A DNA stretch of 64,000 nt, from contig JAPLYU010000001.1 in assembly GCA_026395405.1 (NCBI GenBank), positions 1 to 64,000 of the forward strand, in the 5' to 3' direction. The DNA comes from Candidatus Saccharimonadota bacterium (lineage in GTDB: Bacteria; Patescibacteriota; Saccharimonadia; Saccharimonadales; Saccharimonadaceae). The notes beneath the pieces were generated by a model, which did no database searches, was not told the origin of the DNA, and saw only the letters and a program-made list of their open reading frames with translations. The position numbers and the translations under genes were made by a program. Below, piece after piece: positions 40,252 to 48,842 of the stretch; position 1 is the first letter of the stretch; every line of letters begins with the position of its first letter.

Positions 40252-41399
40252 TTTTTATCATCCTCGTATATAGGAATAAACTTTTCTTTTACAATTTGAT
40301 CAAACTGAAACCTTTTCTTGTATTGATTGCGGGCTGCCTTTCCGAGCTTGTCTCGCAGGGTCTTGTTATCGCGTAGCAATTTCATCGCATTTTGTAGAGA
40401 ATCAACATCCTTCTCTTTGACTAATAAACCAGTTTCGTGGTCCGTAACGATTTCGACAATCCCTCCGACCGCGGATGCAATTATTGGTTTGCTCAGCATG
40501 CCGGCTTCAACTAACGATATGCCGAAACCTTCATGGTAGGCCGGATGTACAAACACATCACACTTTGCAATATATTCGAGAGGGTCTTTTTGATAACCAA
40601 GAAGTTTGATGTTCGAAGCTTTAATTGCTAGTGATTCGAACTTCTTGGACTCAGGGCCATCTCCAATCACTAGTAATTGGTCATCTGGATAGTCCATCGC
40701 CAGGCGGCTAAATGCCTCAATAGCTTCACCAATTCCCTTATCCGTTACCAGACGACTGACTACGCAATAAGTAAAATTCTTGCTGCTTTTTTCGGGGTAA
40801 TCTGTCGCATCATCGTTCACGCCGTTATAAACGACCTCCATCTTTTTTCTTATTGGGTCTTTTACTCTTAGATTGGCGCTAATCAAAGACAACTCGCTGT
40901 TACTGATGGGCGTGATCGTATTGGCAAATCGTGCCGACCAGTGAACTAGTTTTCCAACCGGATTTTTATACCAAATTCCAATATTTTTCCAGATATGTTT
41001 TAAATCGGCATGGTCGGTCCAGACAACTTTTTTACCCAGAATTCTTCCGGCCCAGGTTGCCGCGATAAAATCATCCTTGCTTTGAATATGAATGATGTCG
41101 GGTTTCATCCTGATGAATAGGTGCAAGTACCAAAAAAATAATGCGATTTGCCATAAAAAATAAATAGGGAACAATATAATTCTTGGACCGCTCCAGTTCT
41201 GGTTGGACCACCACCAACCCTTGACGGTCTTTACGGAACGACTATGGGCGAAATCTAGTAACCTGGGGTGTTGGCTAACGATTACTGGGTAAAAATCATT
41301 CTTTTGCAGAACTTCACCTAAAAACACAGGATATCTTTCACCACCACCAAAATCATAACTCTTGGCGTTTCGAATAATAATAACTTTTCTTTTGCTCAT
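40248..41399 (-). CDS. Glycosyltransferase family 4
   Basis: 383 residues. Fold markers include IIIRNAKSYDFGGGERYPVFLGEVL near the start, FTYCVVSRLVTDKGIGEAIEAFSRL and VFVHPAYHEGFGISLVEAGMLSKPIIASAVGG with the donor-site glutamates. The sequence pattern is that of group 1 transferases from polysaccharide loci; sugar and linkage are unknown. It heads the minus-strand pair with the 39121 gene and is divergent from the methyltransferase at 41493. Confidence 0.87.
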   Translation of the reverse strand: MSKRKVIIIRNAKSYDFGGGERYPVFLGEVLQKNDFYPVIVSQHPRLLDFAHSRSVKTVKGWWWSNQNWSGPRIILFPIYFLWQIALFFWYLHLFIRMKPDIIHIQSKDDFIAATWAGRILGKKVVWTDHADLKHIWKNIGIWYKNPVGKLVHWSARFANTITPISNSELSLISANLRVKDPIRKKMEVVYNGVNDDATDYPEKSSKNFTYCVVSRLVTDKGIGEAIEAFSRLAMDYPDDQLLVIGDGPESKKFESLAIKASNIKLLGYQKDPLEYIAKCDVFVHPAYHEGFGISLVEAGMLSKPIIASAVGGIVEIVTDHETGLLVKEKDVDSLQNAMKLLRDNKTLRDKLGKAARNQYKKRFQFDQIVKEKFIPIYEDDKK

Positions 41400-41492
41400 A
41401 TACTAATAACAAGTATACATCAGTAACAGAGATAAAATAAATCAGACTGAATTGATGTATTTGTCCCTAGATGCTACGCTTGAATAATAGTC

Positions 41493-42221
41493 ATGACAAA
41501 AAAAGATGAGAAGTTATATTTCAGTAAAATTGGGCAAACTGGTGTTGATTTCACTTTGAATAAACCGTTTTCTGATCCAGAGAATCTTGGTTCGCTTTTG
41601 AGTGATATGGCTGCAATCTTTTCGTTAATGCCGAAAACACCGGTTGAAGTTGCTGATTTGGGTTGCGGGTCTGGCTGGACAAGCAACTTTTATGCACTGG
41701 CTGGCCACAAGGTGACGGGGATTGATATCTCGAAACCGGCAATCGACGCTGCTAATGGTTTTTTTAAAAGAGAAAACTTGACTTTTGTTTGTAGTGATTT
41801 TGATAAAATGAAGTTCCGGGATAAATTTGACGTTGCTATATTTTCAGATTCACTCCACCACACAGATGACGAGAGTGAAACCCTAAAATCGGTTTATAGT
41901 ATTTTAAAACCGGGCGGAATGATAATAATATGCGAGCCCGGGACAGGACATAGTAAAAGCGTATCGTCAATAGAGGCAAAAAAAATATATAGTGTCACCG
42001 AAAGAGACATGCCACCAAAGCTATCTAAAAAAGCACTAAAAAATTCCGGTTTTAAAAATATAAAAAGCTATGCTCATCCGGCAAGATTACACAGGGTAAA
42101 TTACAAACAATTTTCGAATAACAAAAAAATACTTAACCATACCGTACCCAGGACTGCGTTGTCATTGGCTTTTTCATCTTTTATGAAAAATAACCACGGC
42201 ATAGTTACTGCATCAAAATAA
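41493..42221 (+). CDS. Class I SAM-dependent methyltransferase
   Basis: 242 residues. Motif I VADLGCGSGWTSNFYALAGHKVTGIDIS and VAIFSDSLHHTDDESETLKSVYSILKPGGMIIICEPG define a Rossmann methyltransferase of the methyltransf_11/25 type. By position at the head of the glycan-export gene run it could modify a sugar or cap a chain end; this is inference. The ATG has no clear SD. Confidence 0.8.
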   Translation: MTKKDEKLYFSKIGQTGVDFTLNKPFSDPENLGSLLSDMAAIFSLMPKTPVEVADLGCGSGWTSNFYALAGHKVTGIDISKPAIDAANGFFKRENLTFVCSDFDKMKFRDKFDVAIFSDSLHHTDDESETLKSVYSILKPGGMIIICEPGTGHSKSVSSIEAKKIYSVTERDMPPKLSKKALKNSGFKNIKSYAHPARLHRVNYKQFSNNKKILNHTVPRTALSLAFSSFMKNNHGIVTASK

Positions 42222-42230
42222 TATTGCTGG

Positions 42231-42236
42231 TATAAT
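42231..42236 (+). promoter_or_regulatory. -10 box before the ABC permease gene
   Basis: TATAAT ends 8 nt before ATG 42245, no SD. It likely starts the transporter and nucleotide-sugar operon. Confidence 0.45.
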
Positions 42237-42244
42237 ATATCAAG

Positions 42245-43036
42245 ATGAAATACCTAAATTCACGCAATCGCGCGATTTTGCGCGAGATGGTCGTAACTGA
42301 CTTCAAGATTAGATATCAGAATTCATTTCTAGGGTACCTGTGGTCTCTTTTAAAGCCGTTATTCCTATTTGCAATTCTGTATGTTGTGTTTACATACATT
42401 ATCCCACTTGGTAAGGGTGTCCCACACTATTCAGTCTATCTATTAATGGGTATTGTTCTTTGGAATTTCTTTGTTGAATCAACTATAATCGGCGCCGGTT
42501 CTGTTGTTGCAAGGGGTGATATGATTCGAAAAATTAGAATACCTAGGTATCTGATTGTTATATCAAGCTCTTTGTCGGCGTTAGTAAATCTAGGCCTCAG
42601 TTTAATCGTAGTATTTATCTTTGCATTGTTTAATGGCGTAGAGCCAACCTTAAGTTGGTTCCTGATTATTCCCATTATTATCGAATTGTTTGTTTTTGCT
42701 CAGGGTCTGTCGTTCTTGCTTTCGGCACTTTTTGTTAAGTTTCGTGACATAACCTATATTTGGGAAATATGCCTGCAGGCTGGTTTTTATGCAACGCCAA
42801 TCCTCTATCCTTTAACGAATGTTCCACAGCAGTATGTAAAATGGTTTTTTATTAATCCTATGGCGCAAATAATTCAGGATGCACGATACGTAGTTGTTAC
42901 GGACACGACTACCACGCTTTGGTCAACGGTTCATTCATGGAAAGTGGTAATACCATTCGTAATAGTTATTGTTATTTCAGTTATAGGCGGGGTATATTTC
43001 AAGCGTCGTTCAAAATATTTTGCGGAGGATATATAA
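42245..43036 (+). CDS. ABC-2 type polysaccharide exporter permease (Wzm/TagG-like)
   Basis: 263 residues with six helices. The N-terminal LREMVVTDFKIRYQNSFLGYLWSLLKPL is the family signature, and a C-terminal NPMAQIIQDARYVV matches the ABC-2 conserved segment. Together with the ATPase that starts at the next base it forms an exporter for lipid-linked glycans, working from the inner to the outer face of the membrane. Confidence 0.9.
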   Translation: MKYLNSRNRAILREMVVTDFKIRYQNSFLGYLWSLLKPLFLFAILYVVFTYIIPLGKGVPHYSVYLLMGIVLWNFFVESTIIGAGSVVARGDMIRKIRIPRYLIVISSSLSALVNLGLSLIVVFIFALFNGVEPTLSWFLIIPIIIELFVFAQGLSFLLSALFVKFRDITYIWEICLQAGFYATPILYPLTNVPQQYVKWFFINPMAQIIQDARYVVVTDTTTTLWSTVHSWKVVIPFVIVIVISVIGGVYFKRRSKYFAEDI

Positions 43037-43813
43037 ATGGCAGATAACAAAGAAGTTGCAATCTCGGTCCATAATCTTCATAAAGATTTTATTTTGCCTC
43101 AACATAAAAACACTTCATTTAAACAAACAGTGGTTAATATAGTAAAGAAAAATAAAAAAGTTACCCAAAAAGTTTTAGACGGGATAAGTCTAGATATAAA
43201 TAAGGGGGACTTTTTCGGAATTGTCGGCCGCAACGGCAGTGGTAAAAGCACATTGCTTAAACTTATAGCCGGTGTTTACACACCAACTGCCGGCCATATT
43301 GAAATAAATGGTGAGTTAACGCCATTTATTGAGTTAGGTGTTGGCTTTAACCCGGAATTAACGGGACGTGACAATGTATATCTGAACGGTGCATTGCTCG
43401 GTTTTAACCATAAACAGATGGATTCTATGTACGATGAAATTGTTGCATTCGCTGAAATAGAGCCTTTTATGGATCAAAAGCTGAAAAATTATTCATCCGG
43501 CATGCAGGTCCGGCTAGCTTTTTCTATTGCGATAAAGGCTGAAAACGATATATTAATGTTTGATGAAGTACTGGCAGTAGGAGATGCGAATTTTCAGGAA
43601 AAATGCTTAAAGCAATTTGAAGATTATAAATCTAAGGGTAAAACAATAGTTTTAGTGACCCACGCTATGCCTATGGTGGCCCAGTTCTGTAACCGCGTAG
43701 CTTTATTAAACTATGGGAAAATTGACTTTATTGGCGATCCAACTGACGCAATAAATAGGTATAACGAGCTGAACCAGATGACAGAGAACGCGAGCCTGGG
43801 TAATAAAGTATAA
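43037..43813 (+). CDS. ABC polysaccharide exporter ATPase (Wzt/TagH-like)
   Basis: 258 residues. Walker A GIVGRNGSGKSTLLKLIAGV, Q-loop region, signature NYSSGMQVRLAFSIAI, Walker B NDILMFDEVLAVGD and H-loop VTHAM are all intact. The extended N-terminal segment DFILPQHKNTSFKQTVVNIVKKNKK is typical of Wzt/TagH. It has no C-terminal carbohydrate-binding domain, so export probably does not need a chain-end mark, unlike Wzt of E. coli O9a. Confidence 0.92.
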   Translation: MADNKEVAISVHNLHKDFILPQHKNTSFKQTVVNIVKKNKKVTQKVLDGISLDINKGDFFGIVGRNGSGKSTLLKLIAGVYTPTAGHIEINGELTPFIELGVGFNPELTGRDNVYLNGALLGFNHKQMDSMYDEIVAFAEIEPFMDQKLKNYSSGMQVRLAFSIAIKAENDILMFDEVLAVGDANFQEKCLKQFEDYKSKGKTIVLVTHAMPMVAQFCNRVALLNYGKIDFIGDPTDAINRYNELNQMTENASLGNKV

Positions 43814-43830
43814 TCAAAGGAGGAGTTGGA

Positions 43831-44832
43831 ATGTTTAAAGATAAAGTTTTACTAATAACTGGTGGTACGGGGTCGTTTGGGAACGAAGTGCTAAAAGGTT
43901 TCTTGCATACAGACATCAAAGAAATTCGTATATTCTCGCGTGACGAAAAAAAGCAAGATGACATGCGGAAAAAATATAATAATCCAAAACTTAAATTCTA
44001 TATTGGCGACGTCAGGGATATAAGTACTCTGGACGTGGTCATGCAAGACGTAGATTATATATTTCATGCCGCCGCATTAAAACAAGTACCATCGTGTGAG
44101 TTTTTCCCACTTGAAGCTGTAAAGACTAATGTCCTTGGCACTAATAACGTTTTAACGTCTGCGGTAGAGAATGGTGTTAAAAAGATTATTTGTCTAAGTA
44201 CCGACAAAGCTGCATATCCAATTAACGCGATGGGTACCAGCAAGGCGATGATGGAAAAAATAATTGTTGCCAAAGCTAGGCAATTAGGAGCAGGTGCAAA
44301 AACAACTATTTGTTTGACCAGATACGGCAACGTAATGGGTTCTCGTGGCTCAGTGATTCCTTTGTTCTATCAATTAATCTCTGAGGGCAAGCCACTTACA
44401 ATTACTAATCCACATATGACTCGCTTCATGATGACCCTAGGTGATGCAGTCGATTTGGTAATCTTTGCATTCAAACACGGCAATCAAGGTGATCTGTTCA
44501 TTCAAAAAGCACCTGCTGCGACCATTAAAACGTTAGCCGAAGCCGTTAAAAAGTACAAGAATTCTGATGCAAAGACCGAGATTATTGGTACCAGGCACGG
44601 TGAAAAGGCCCACGAGGTCCTTGTGACTAGTGAAGAAGTGTCCAAAGACGAAGACATGGGCAGTTTCTTTAGAATACCTATGGATAATCGCGATATGAAT
44701 TACAATAAATTTTACCCTGAGGGCGAAGGGGAAGTTATTGAATACAAACCATACAGCTCTGATGTTACGGAGCGTTTGGATGTTGATGGCGTGATTAAAT
44801 TACTAGATAGAATGGGCGAGATTGAAGCATGA
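43831..44832 (+). CDS. UDP-GlcNAc 4,6-dehydratase/5-epimerase (CapE/FnlA/WbjB-like)
   Basis: 333 residues, SDR fold. NAD site LLITGGTGSFGNEVLKGFL, then FHAAALKQVPSCEFFPLEAVKTNVLGT and YGNVMGSRGSVIPLF. These are typical of the CapE/WbjB group, which converts UDP-GlcNAc to UDP-2-acetamido-2,6-dideoxy-4-keto-L-hexose. KAAYPINAMGTSKAMMEK carries Met where many SDRs have Tyr in YxxxK, as in CapE. SD GGAGG is present. First of three coupled sugar genes. Confidence 0.88.
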   Translation: MFKDKVLLITGGTGSFGNEVLKGFLHTDIKEIRIFSRDEKKQDDMRKKYNNPKLKFYIGDVRDISTLDVVMQDVDYIFHAAALKQVPSCEFFPLEAVKTNVLGTNNVLTSAVENGVKKIICLSTDKAAYPINAMGTSKAMMEKIIVAKARQLGAGAKTTICLTRYGNVMGSRGSVIPLFYQLISEGKPLTITNPHMTRFMMTLGDAVDLVIFAFKHGNQGDLFIQKAPAATIKTLAEAVKKYKNSDAKTEIIGTRHGEKAHEVLVTSEEVSKDEDMGSFFRIPMDNRDMNYNKFYPEGEGEVIEYKPYSSDVTERLDVDGVIKLLDRMGEIEA

Positions 44833-45677
44833 AAATACTTATTCTTGGTGTCGACGGGATGCTTGGTCACATTGTAAAACTATATTTTCAAGAAAAAGGA
44901 CATACAGTAAAAGGCACCACGCGTTCTGACGATGGTGATTACCGTTTTGATGTAACGAAAAATATTAATGAATTTGAATCATTTGTTGACGATTTCAAAC
45001 CAGACGCAGTTATTAACTGTACCGGCATATTAAACAAAGTTGCAGAAGAAAACAAATCATTGGCGGTTTTGCTAAATAGTTATTTACCCCATTATGCAGA
45101 CGAGGTTTGTAGGAGGAATGGAATTAAATTTATACATGTATCAACAGACTGTGTATTTGATGGCAAAAAGGGTGAGTACACCGAAGACAGCTTCAAAGAC
45201 GCAACTAGTTTCTATGGCCAATCCAAGGCACTGGGTGAGTTAAATAACGAATCGAGTATAACTTTAAGAACCTCTATAGTAGGCCCGGATATAAATAAAA
45301 ATGGTATCGGACTATTCCAATGGTTTATGAATCAGGAAAAAGAAACTGATGGATTCGATAAAGTTATCTGGACTGGGGTAACCACGCTTGAATTTGCCAA
45401 ATGCATGGAAAAAGCAATCGAAAATAACCTATCCGGTTTAAGGCATGCAGTTAATAATGAAAAAATTGATAAATACAGCCTACTTTCTTTATTTAAAAAA
45501 CATTTTAATAAGGATATAATTATTACTCGCAAAAGTGATTACGTCAGTGATAAAAGCCTAAAACGAACCACTGATTTCGATTTCGGGATACCAAGCTATG
45601 ATCAAATGGTAAAAGAAATGAGTGAATGGGTCACGAACCACTCGGACCTATACTCGGAAAACCAGAGGGTAAAATAA
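44829..45677 (+). CDS. RmlD/WbvR-like nucleotide-sugar reductase (NAD(P)-dependent)
   Basis: 282 residues. ILILGVDGMLGHIVKLYF is the Rossmann site, DAVINCTGILNKV and HVSTDCVFDGKKGEYTEDSFKDATSFYGQSKALGE are RmlD-type with the YxxxK catalytic pair. It overlaps its neighbours (ATGA and TAATG). It should reduce the 4-keto sugar made by the CapE-like enzyme. It lacks the C-terminal cupin domain of CapF/FnlB (about 370 aa), which points to a WbvR-type enzyme and thus to UDP-L-RhaNAc as intermediate. Confidence 0.78.
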   Translation: MKILILGVDGMLGHIVKLYFQEKGHTVKGTTRSDDGDYRFDVTKNINEFESFVDDFKPDAVINCTGILNKVAEENKSLAVLLNSYLPHYADEVCRRNGIKFIHVSTDCVFDGKKGEYTEDSFKDATSFYGQSKALGELNNESSITLRTSIVGPDINKNGIGLFQWFMNQEKETDGFDKVIWTGVTTLEFAKCMEKAIENNLSGLRHAVNNEKIDKYSLLSLFKKHFNKDIIITRKSDYVSDKSLKRTTDFDFGIPSYDQMVKEMSEWVTNHSDLYSENQRVK

Positions 45678-46783
45678 TGAAAGTGATGACAATCGTTGGG
45701 ACCAGACCGGAGATAATAAAGCTAGCCTGTGTAATTCCCGAACTAGATAAATACACAGATCATATATTGGTCCACACCGGCCAGAACTATGACTACGAAT
45801 TAAACGAAATCTTTTTTGATGGCATGGGTATTCGAAAACCTGATGTCTTTATGAATGCCGCGGGCGGTGACGCCGCGGAAACAATTGGAAACGTGATAAT
45901 TAAATCTGATCAATTATTAAAAGAGCATAAACCGGATGCTGTTTTGCTGTACGGCGACACTAACTCCTGCCTGTCGGTAATATCTGCAAAAAGGAACAAG
46001 ATACCAGTATTCCATATGGAGGCCGGCAACAGGTGCTTTGATCAAAGGGTTCCAGAAGAGTTAAACCGCAAGGTTATTGACCATTTAAGCGATATTAACA
46101 TGACAATAACCGAACATGCTAGACGATATTTGGTGGCAGAGGGTATACCGGCAGAGACTGTTATCAAAGTCGGTTCTAGTATGAAAGAGGTATTGGCAAA
46201 AAATAAAGACTCTATCGATAACAGCGACGTTTTGTCCAAATTAGGCTTAAAAGAAAAAGAATATTTTGTGTTAAGTGCGCATCGTGAAGAAAATGTTGAT
46301 AGCGAAAAGAACTTCGATGGTCTAGTCGAGTCAATTAAGGCGATTTGTGAAACCTATAACTTCCCGATTATATTCTCAGTTCACCCAAGGACTCAAAAGT
46401 TAATCGATAAGAGCAATGTCAAATTACCCGAACTGGTCAAGATGATGAAACCACTCGGCTTTGCTGACTATAATAAACTTCAACAAAATGCATATTGCGT
46501 AATTTCCGACAGCGGCACTATTACTGAAGAATCTTCGCTGTTAGGCTTTCCGGCAATAACAACCCGCCAAGCGCACGAAAGGCCTGAAGGCATGGACGAA
46601 GGGACGGTGATAATGACAGGTCTAGACAAAGAAACCGTGCTAGACGCCATCAAAGTTGTAGCATCCGGTAGTATGTCAGTTGTTAAGGATTATGATGCCG
46701 ACAAAGTATCTCAAAAAGTAGTTAGAATAATTTTAAGTTATACAGGCTATGTCAATCGGACTGTCTGGAAGAAAGATTGCTAA
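45677..46783 (+). CDS. UDP-N-acetyl-hexosamine 2-epimerase (WecB/FnlC/WbvD family)
   Basis: Start ATG 45677 overlaps the previous stop (TAATG); the track start at 45626 is upstream and out of context. 368 residues with KVMTIVGTRPEIIKLACVIPEL, LVHTGQNYDYELNEIFF, HMEAGNRCFDQRVPEELNRK, ISDSGTITEESSLLGFPAITTR, typical of non-hydrolysing 2-epimerases. As third enzyme it would convert the reduced L-sugar to UDP-L-FucNAc or UDP-L-QuiNAc rather than make ManNAc. Confidence 0.85.
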   Translation: MKVMTIVGTRPEIIKLACVIPELDKYTDHILVHTGQNYDYELNEIFFDGMGIRKPDVFMNAAGGDAAETIGNVIIKSDQLLKEHKPDAVLLYGDTNSCLSVISAKRNKIPVFHMEAGNRCFDQRVPEELNRKVIDHLSDINMTITEHARRYLVAEGIPAETVIKVGSSMKEVLAKNKDSIDNSDVLSKLGLKEKEYFVLSAHREENVDSEKNFDGLVESIKAICETYNFPIIFSVHPRTQKLIDKSNVKLPELVKMMKPLGFADYNKLQQNAYCVISDSGTITEESSLLGFPAITTRQAHERPEGMDEGTVIMTGLDKETVLDAIKVVASGSMSVVKDYDADKVSQKVVRIILSYTGYVNRTVWKKDC

Positions 46784-46794
46784 GAACGAGTCAT

Positions 46795-47796
46795 ATGAGG
46801 AAAATGTTACATAAGCCATATAAACTGACAGTAAAGATGGCAAAAAAGATTACTGACCTTGACCAGGTTGTTACTGATAATGAAAGCTTAAAGTTAGAAA
46901 ACGAAAACCTAAAGTCGGTAAATAATGAAATAACCAGTAGGTTAAAATTTCTAGATAAAGATTACAATTTTGGTCATCCCAAGGGGCATTATTATTCACC
47001 AGTGCATAGCGTTGATGATTTAAAGAGTTACAAAAAAGTTGCAGGTATGTCGAAAAGAAAGTTCGCAGATACTATCCCCGGTTTTTCTGAAAAAAGGATA
47101 CTAAAAGAATTTAATGGTATAAAACCATATTTTAAAGAATTTGATTATCCAGAGAATGATGATGGGAGCCGTCGATTTTTTTCCAAAAATGGTTCGTACC
47201 CAACATTTGATGCTCTTGTTTTACACTCAATGATTAGAAAAAATACGCCAAAAAGAATAATTGAAATTGGTTCTGGGTTTTCTTCAGCGGTGATGATGGA
47301 GGTAAATGAAAAATATTTTGACAATAAAATCGAAATTACTTTTATTGAGCCACATACTCAGACGCTTTATCAAAGGATGTTCAAAGGTGACAAGACCAGA
47401 TATAAGGTGATACCGAAAGGTGTGCAAGGCGTACCGCTAGATGTTTTTAAACAATTAAAAAAAGACGACATATTATTTATAGATTCAACACATGTTTCAA
47501 AATTTAATAGCGATGTCAATTATGAGCTATTTGATATATTACCAGAGTTAAACAATGGTGTAATCGTCCACTTTCACGATATTTTTGACGGTTTTGAATA
47601 TCCCCTAGAGTGGTTAAAAATTGGCTGGGCTTGGAACGAAGATTATATGTTAAGGGCGTATCTTGCTAACAATAATGGATTTGAGATACTATTAATGAAC
47701 AACTATCTATCGAATCATTATCAAGAATTGCTGGAGAAGTCCTATCCAGGACAGGGTACATTGTTGGGGGGGTCCCTATGGGTAAGAAAACTATAA
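46795..47796 (+). CDS. Class I methyltransferase with N-terminal coiled coil
   Basis: The ATG at 46795 is preferred to the TTG at 46777. Residues about 15-55 form a coiled coil (DNESLKLENENLKSVNNEI). The core has RIIEIGSGFSSAVMMEVNEKY and later ILFIDSTHVSKFNSDVNYELFDILPELNNGVIVHFHDIF, the methyltransf_24 pattern with the metal-site-like HFHD. Substrate unknown. Coiled coils in chain-modifying enzymes can serve as molecular rulers or dock to the membrane complex. Confidence 0.75.
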   Translation: MRKMLHKPYKLTVKMAKKITDLDQVVTDNESLKLENENLKSVNNEITSRLKFLDKDYNFGHPKGHYYSPVHSVDDLKSYKKVAGMSKRKFADTIPGFSEKRILKEFNGIKPYFKEFDYPENDDGSRRFFSKNGSYPTFDALVLHSMIRKNTPKRIIEIGSGFSSAVMMEVNEKYFDNKIEITFIEPHTQTLYQRMFKGDKTRYKVIPKGVQGVPLDVFKQLKKDDILFIDSTHVSKFNSDVNYELFDILPELNNGVIVHFHDIFDGFEYPLEWLKIGWAWNEDYMLRAYLANNNGFEILLMNNYLSNHYQELLEKSYPGQGTLLGGSLWVRKL

Positions 47797-47886
47797 ATAG
47801 GTGAAAAATGATTACTTTTGAGCTACACAGTTCAAAAAATGGGGCCACTTGGAAGAAGTAATAATATTTAATAAGGGGACGATACC

Positions 47887-48837
47887 ATGAACGATGACAA
47901 TATAAAAAAGCTGTACAATGATGGTGAAAGATTGATTCCCTTCGTATCACACGAGCAAGGCGAATTAACAAGACATTTCAGCTCACATAATTTTTTCAGA
48001 GAGATTATAAAAAAAGATGTTAAAAGTTTAAAAAATAAAAATTTGTCTGTATTGGATGTTGGATTCGGTACTGGGTATGCCTGTTACTTGTACTCAAAAA
48101 TTGATGAGGTTAAAACAGTCAAAGGAATCGATAACTCTGAAGAGTGTTTGGAATGGGCTTTAAATAATTATTGGAATAGCAAAATAAACTATGAAGTTTG
48201 TGATGCAGTAAAGTACTTTGAAAGAAATGAAAAATACTCGTACATAGTAACCAGACATGTGCTTGAGCACATTAAAAATGGCCTGAATATAATTGACGAA
48301 AACAAATTTAGCAACAGGTTATGTATAAATGTGCCCTACGATGAAAAAGAGGAAAATAAATTTCACTTATTAAAAGGGATTACCGAAAAGGATTTCCCAA
48401 AATACAAAAACGTAGAGTTCTTTTATGAAGATCGTTCGGGGATAACTTACGATAAAATACCTGAAGGTATATTCATAAACAGCATTGTGTGCATAGCTAG
48501 CAAAGAAGGTATGCCAAAAGTCGGTAAATATTTTAAGTTTCCGTATGATGCACCTACTATCGAAGAAATTACCGAAGAATTGGGCAGTGGTAATTTGAAG
48601 ATGTTAGCTAATGTGATCAATATACAAAAAGAAGAAATTGCCGATATTAAGAAATCTATTGAAGAAAGTGAAGAAAGATTACGTCAAAAAAAGGCGGAGA
48701 TTGTAGATTTGAGGGCGGAGATTGTAGATTTGAAAAAAGAAGTACAAGGGATTGTCACAAGTACGTCTTGGAAAATCACCAAACCACTAAGATCCTTAAA
48801 TCATCAGATTAGTACCAATAAAAATAAGGGGGAATAA
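47887..48837 (+). CDS. Class I methyltransferase with C-terminal coiled coil
   Basis: ATG 47887 follows AAGGGGAC with a 7-nt gap. The 316-residue protein has SAM motif [31 protein letters not shown] and [18 protein letters not shown], then a heptad-rich tail ([26 protein letters not shown] with a tandem EIVDLRA repeat) and [14 protein letters not shown]. The last motif resembles the W-R-I-S-K-P-I-R end of the next glycosyltransferase, suggesting a shared docking element. Confidence 0.75.
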   Translation: MNDDNIKKLYNDGERLIPFVSHEQGELTRHFSSHNFFREIIKKDVKSLKNKNLSVLDVGFGTGYACYLYSKIDEVKTVKGIDNSEECLEWALNNYWNSKINYEVCDAVKYFERNEKYSYIVTRHVLEHIKNGLNIIDENKFSNRLCINVPYDEKEENKFHLLKGITEKDFPKYKNVEFFYEDRSGITYDKIPEGIFINSIVCIASKEGMPKVGKYFKFPYDAPTIEEITEELGSGNLKMLANVINIQKEEIADIKKSIEESEERLRQKKAEIVDLRAEIVDLKKEVQGIVTSTSWKITKPLRSLNHQISTNKNKGE

Positions 48838-48842
48838 CAGCC

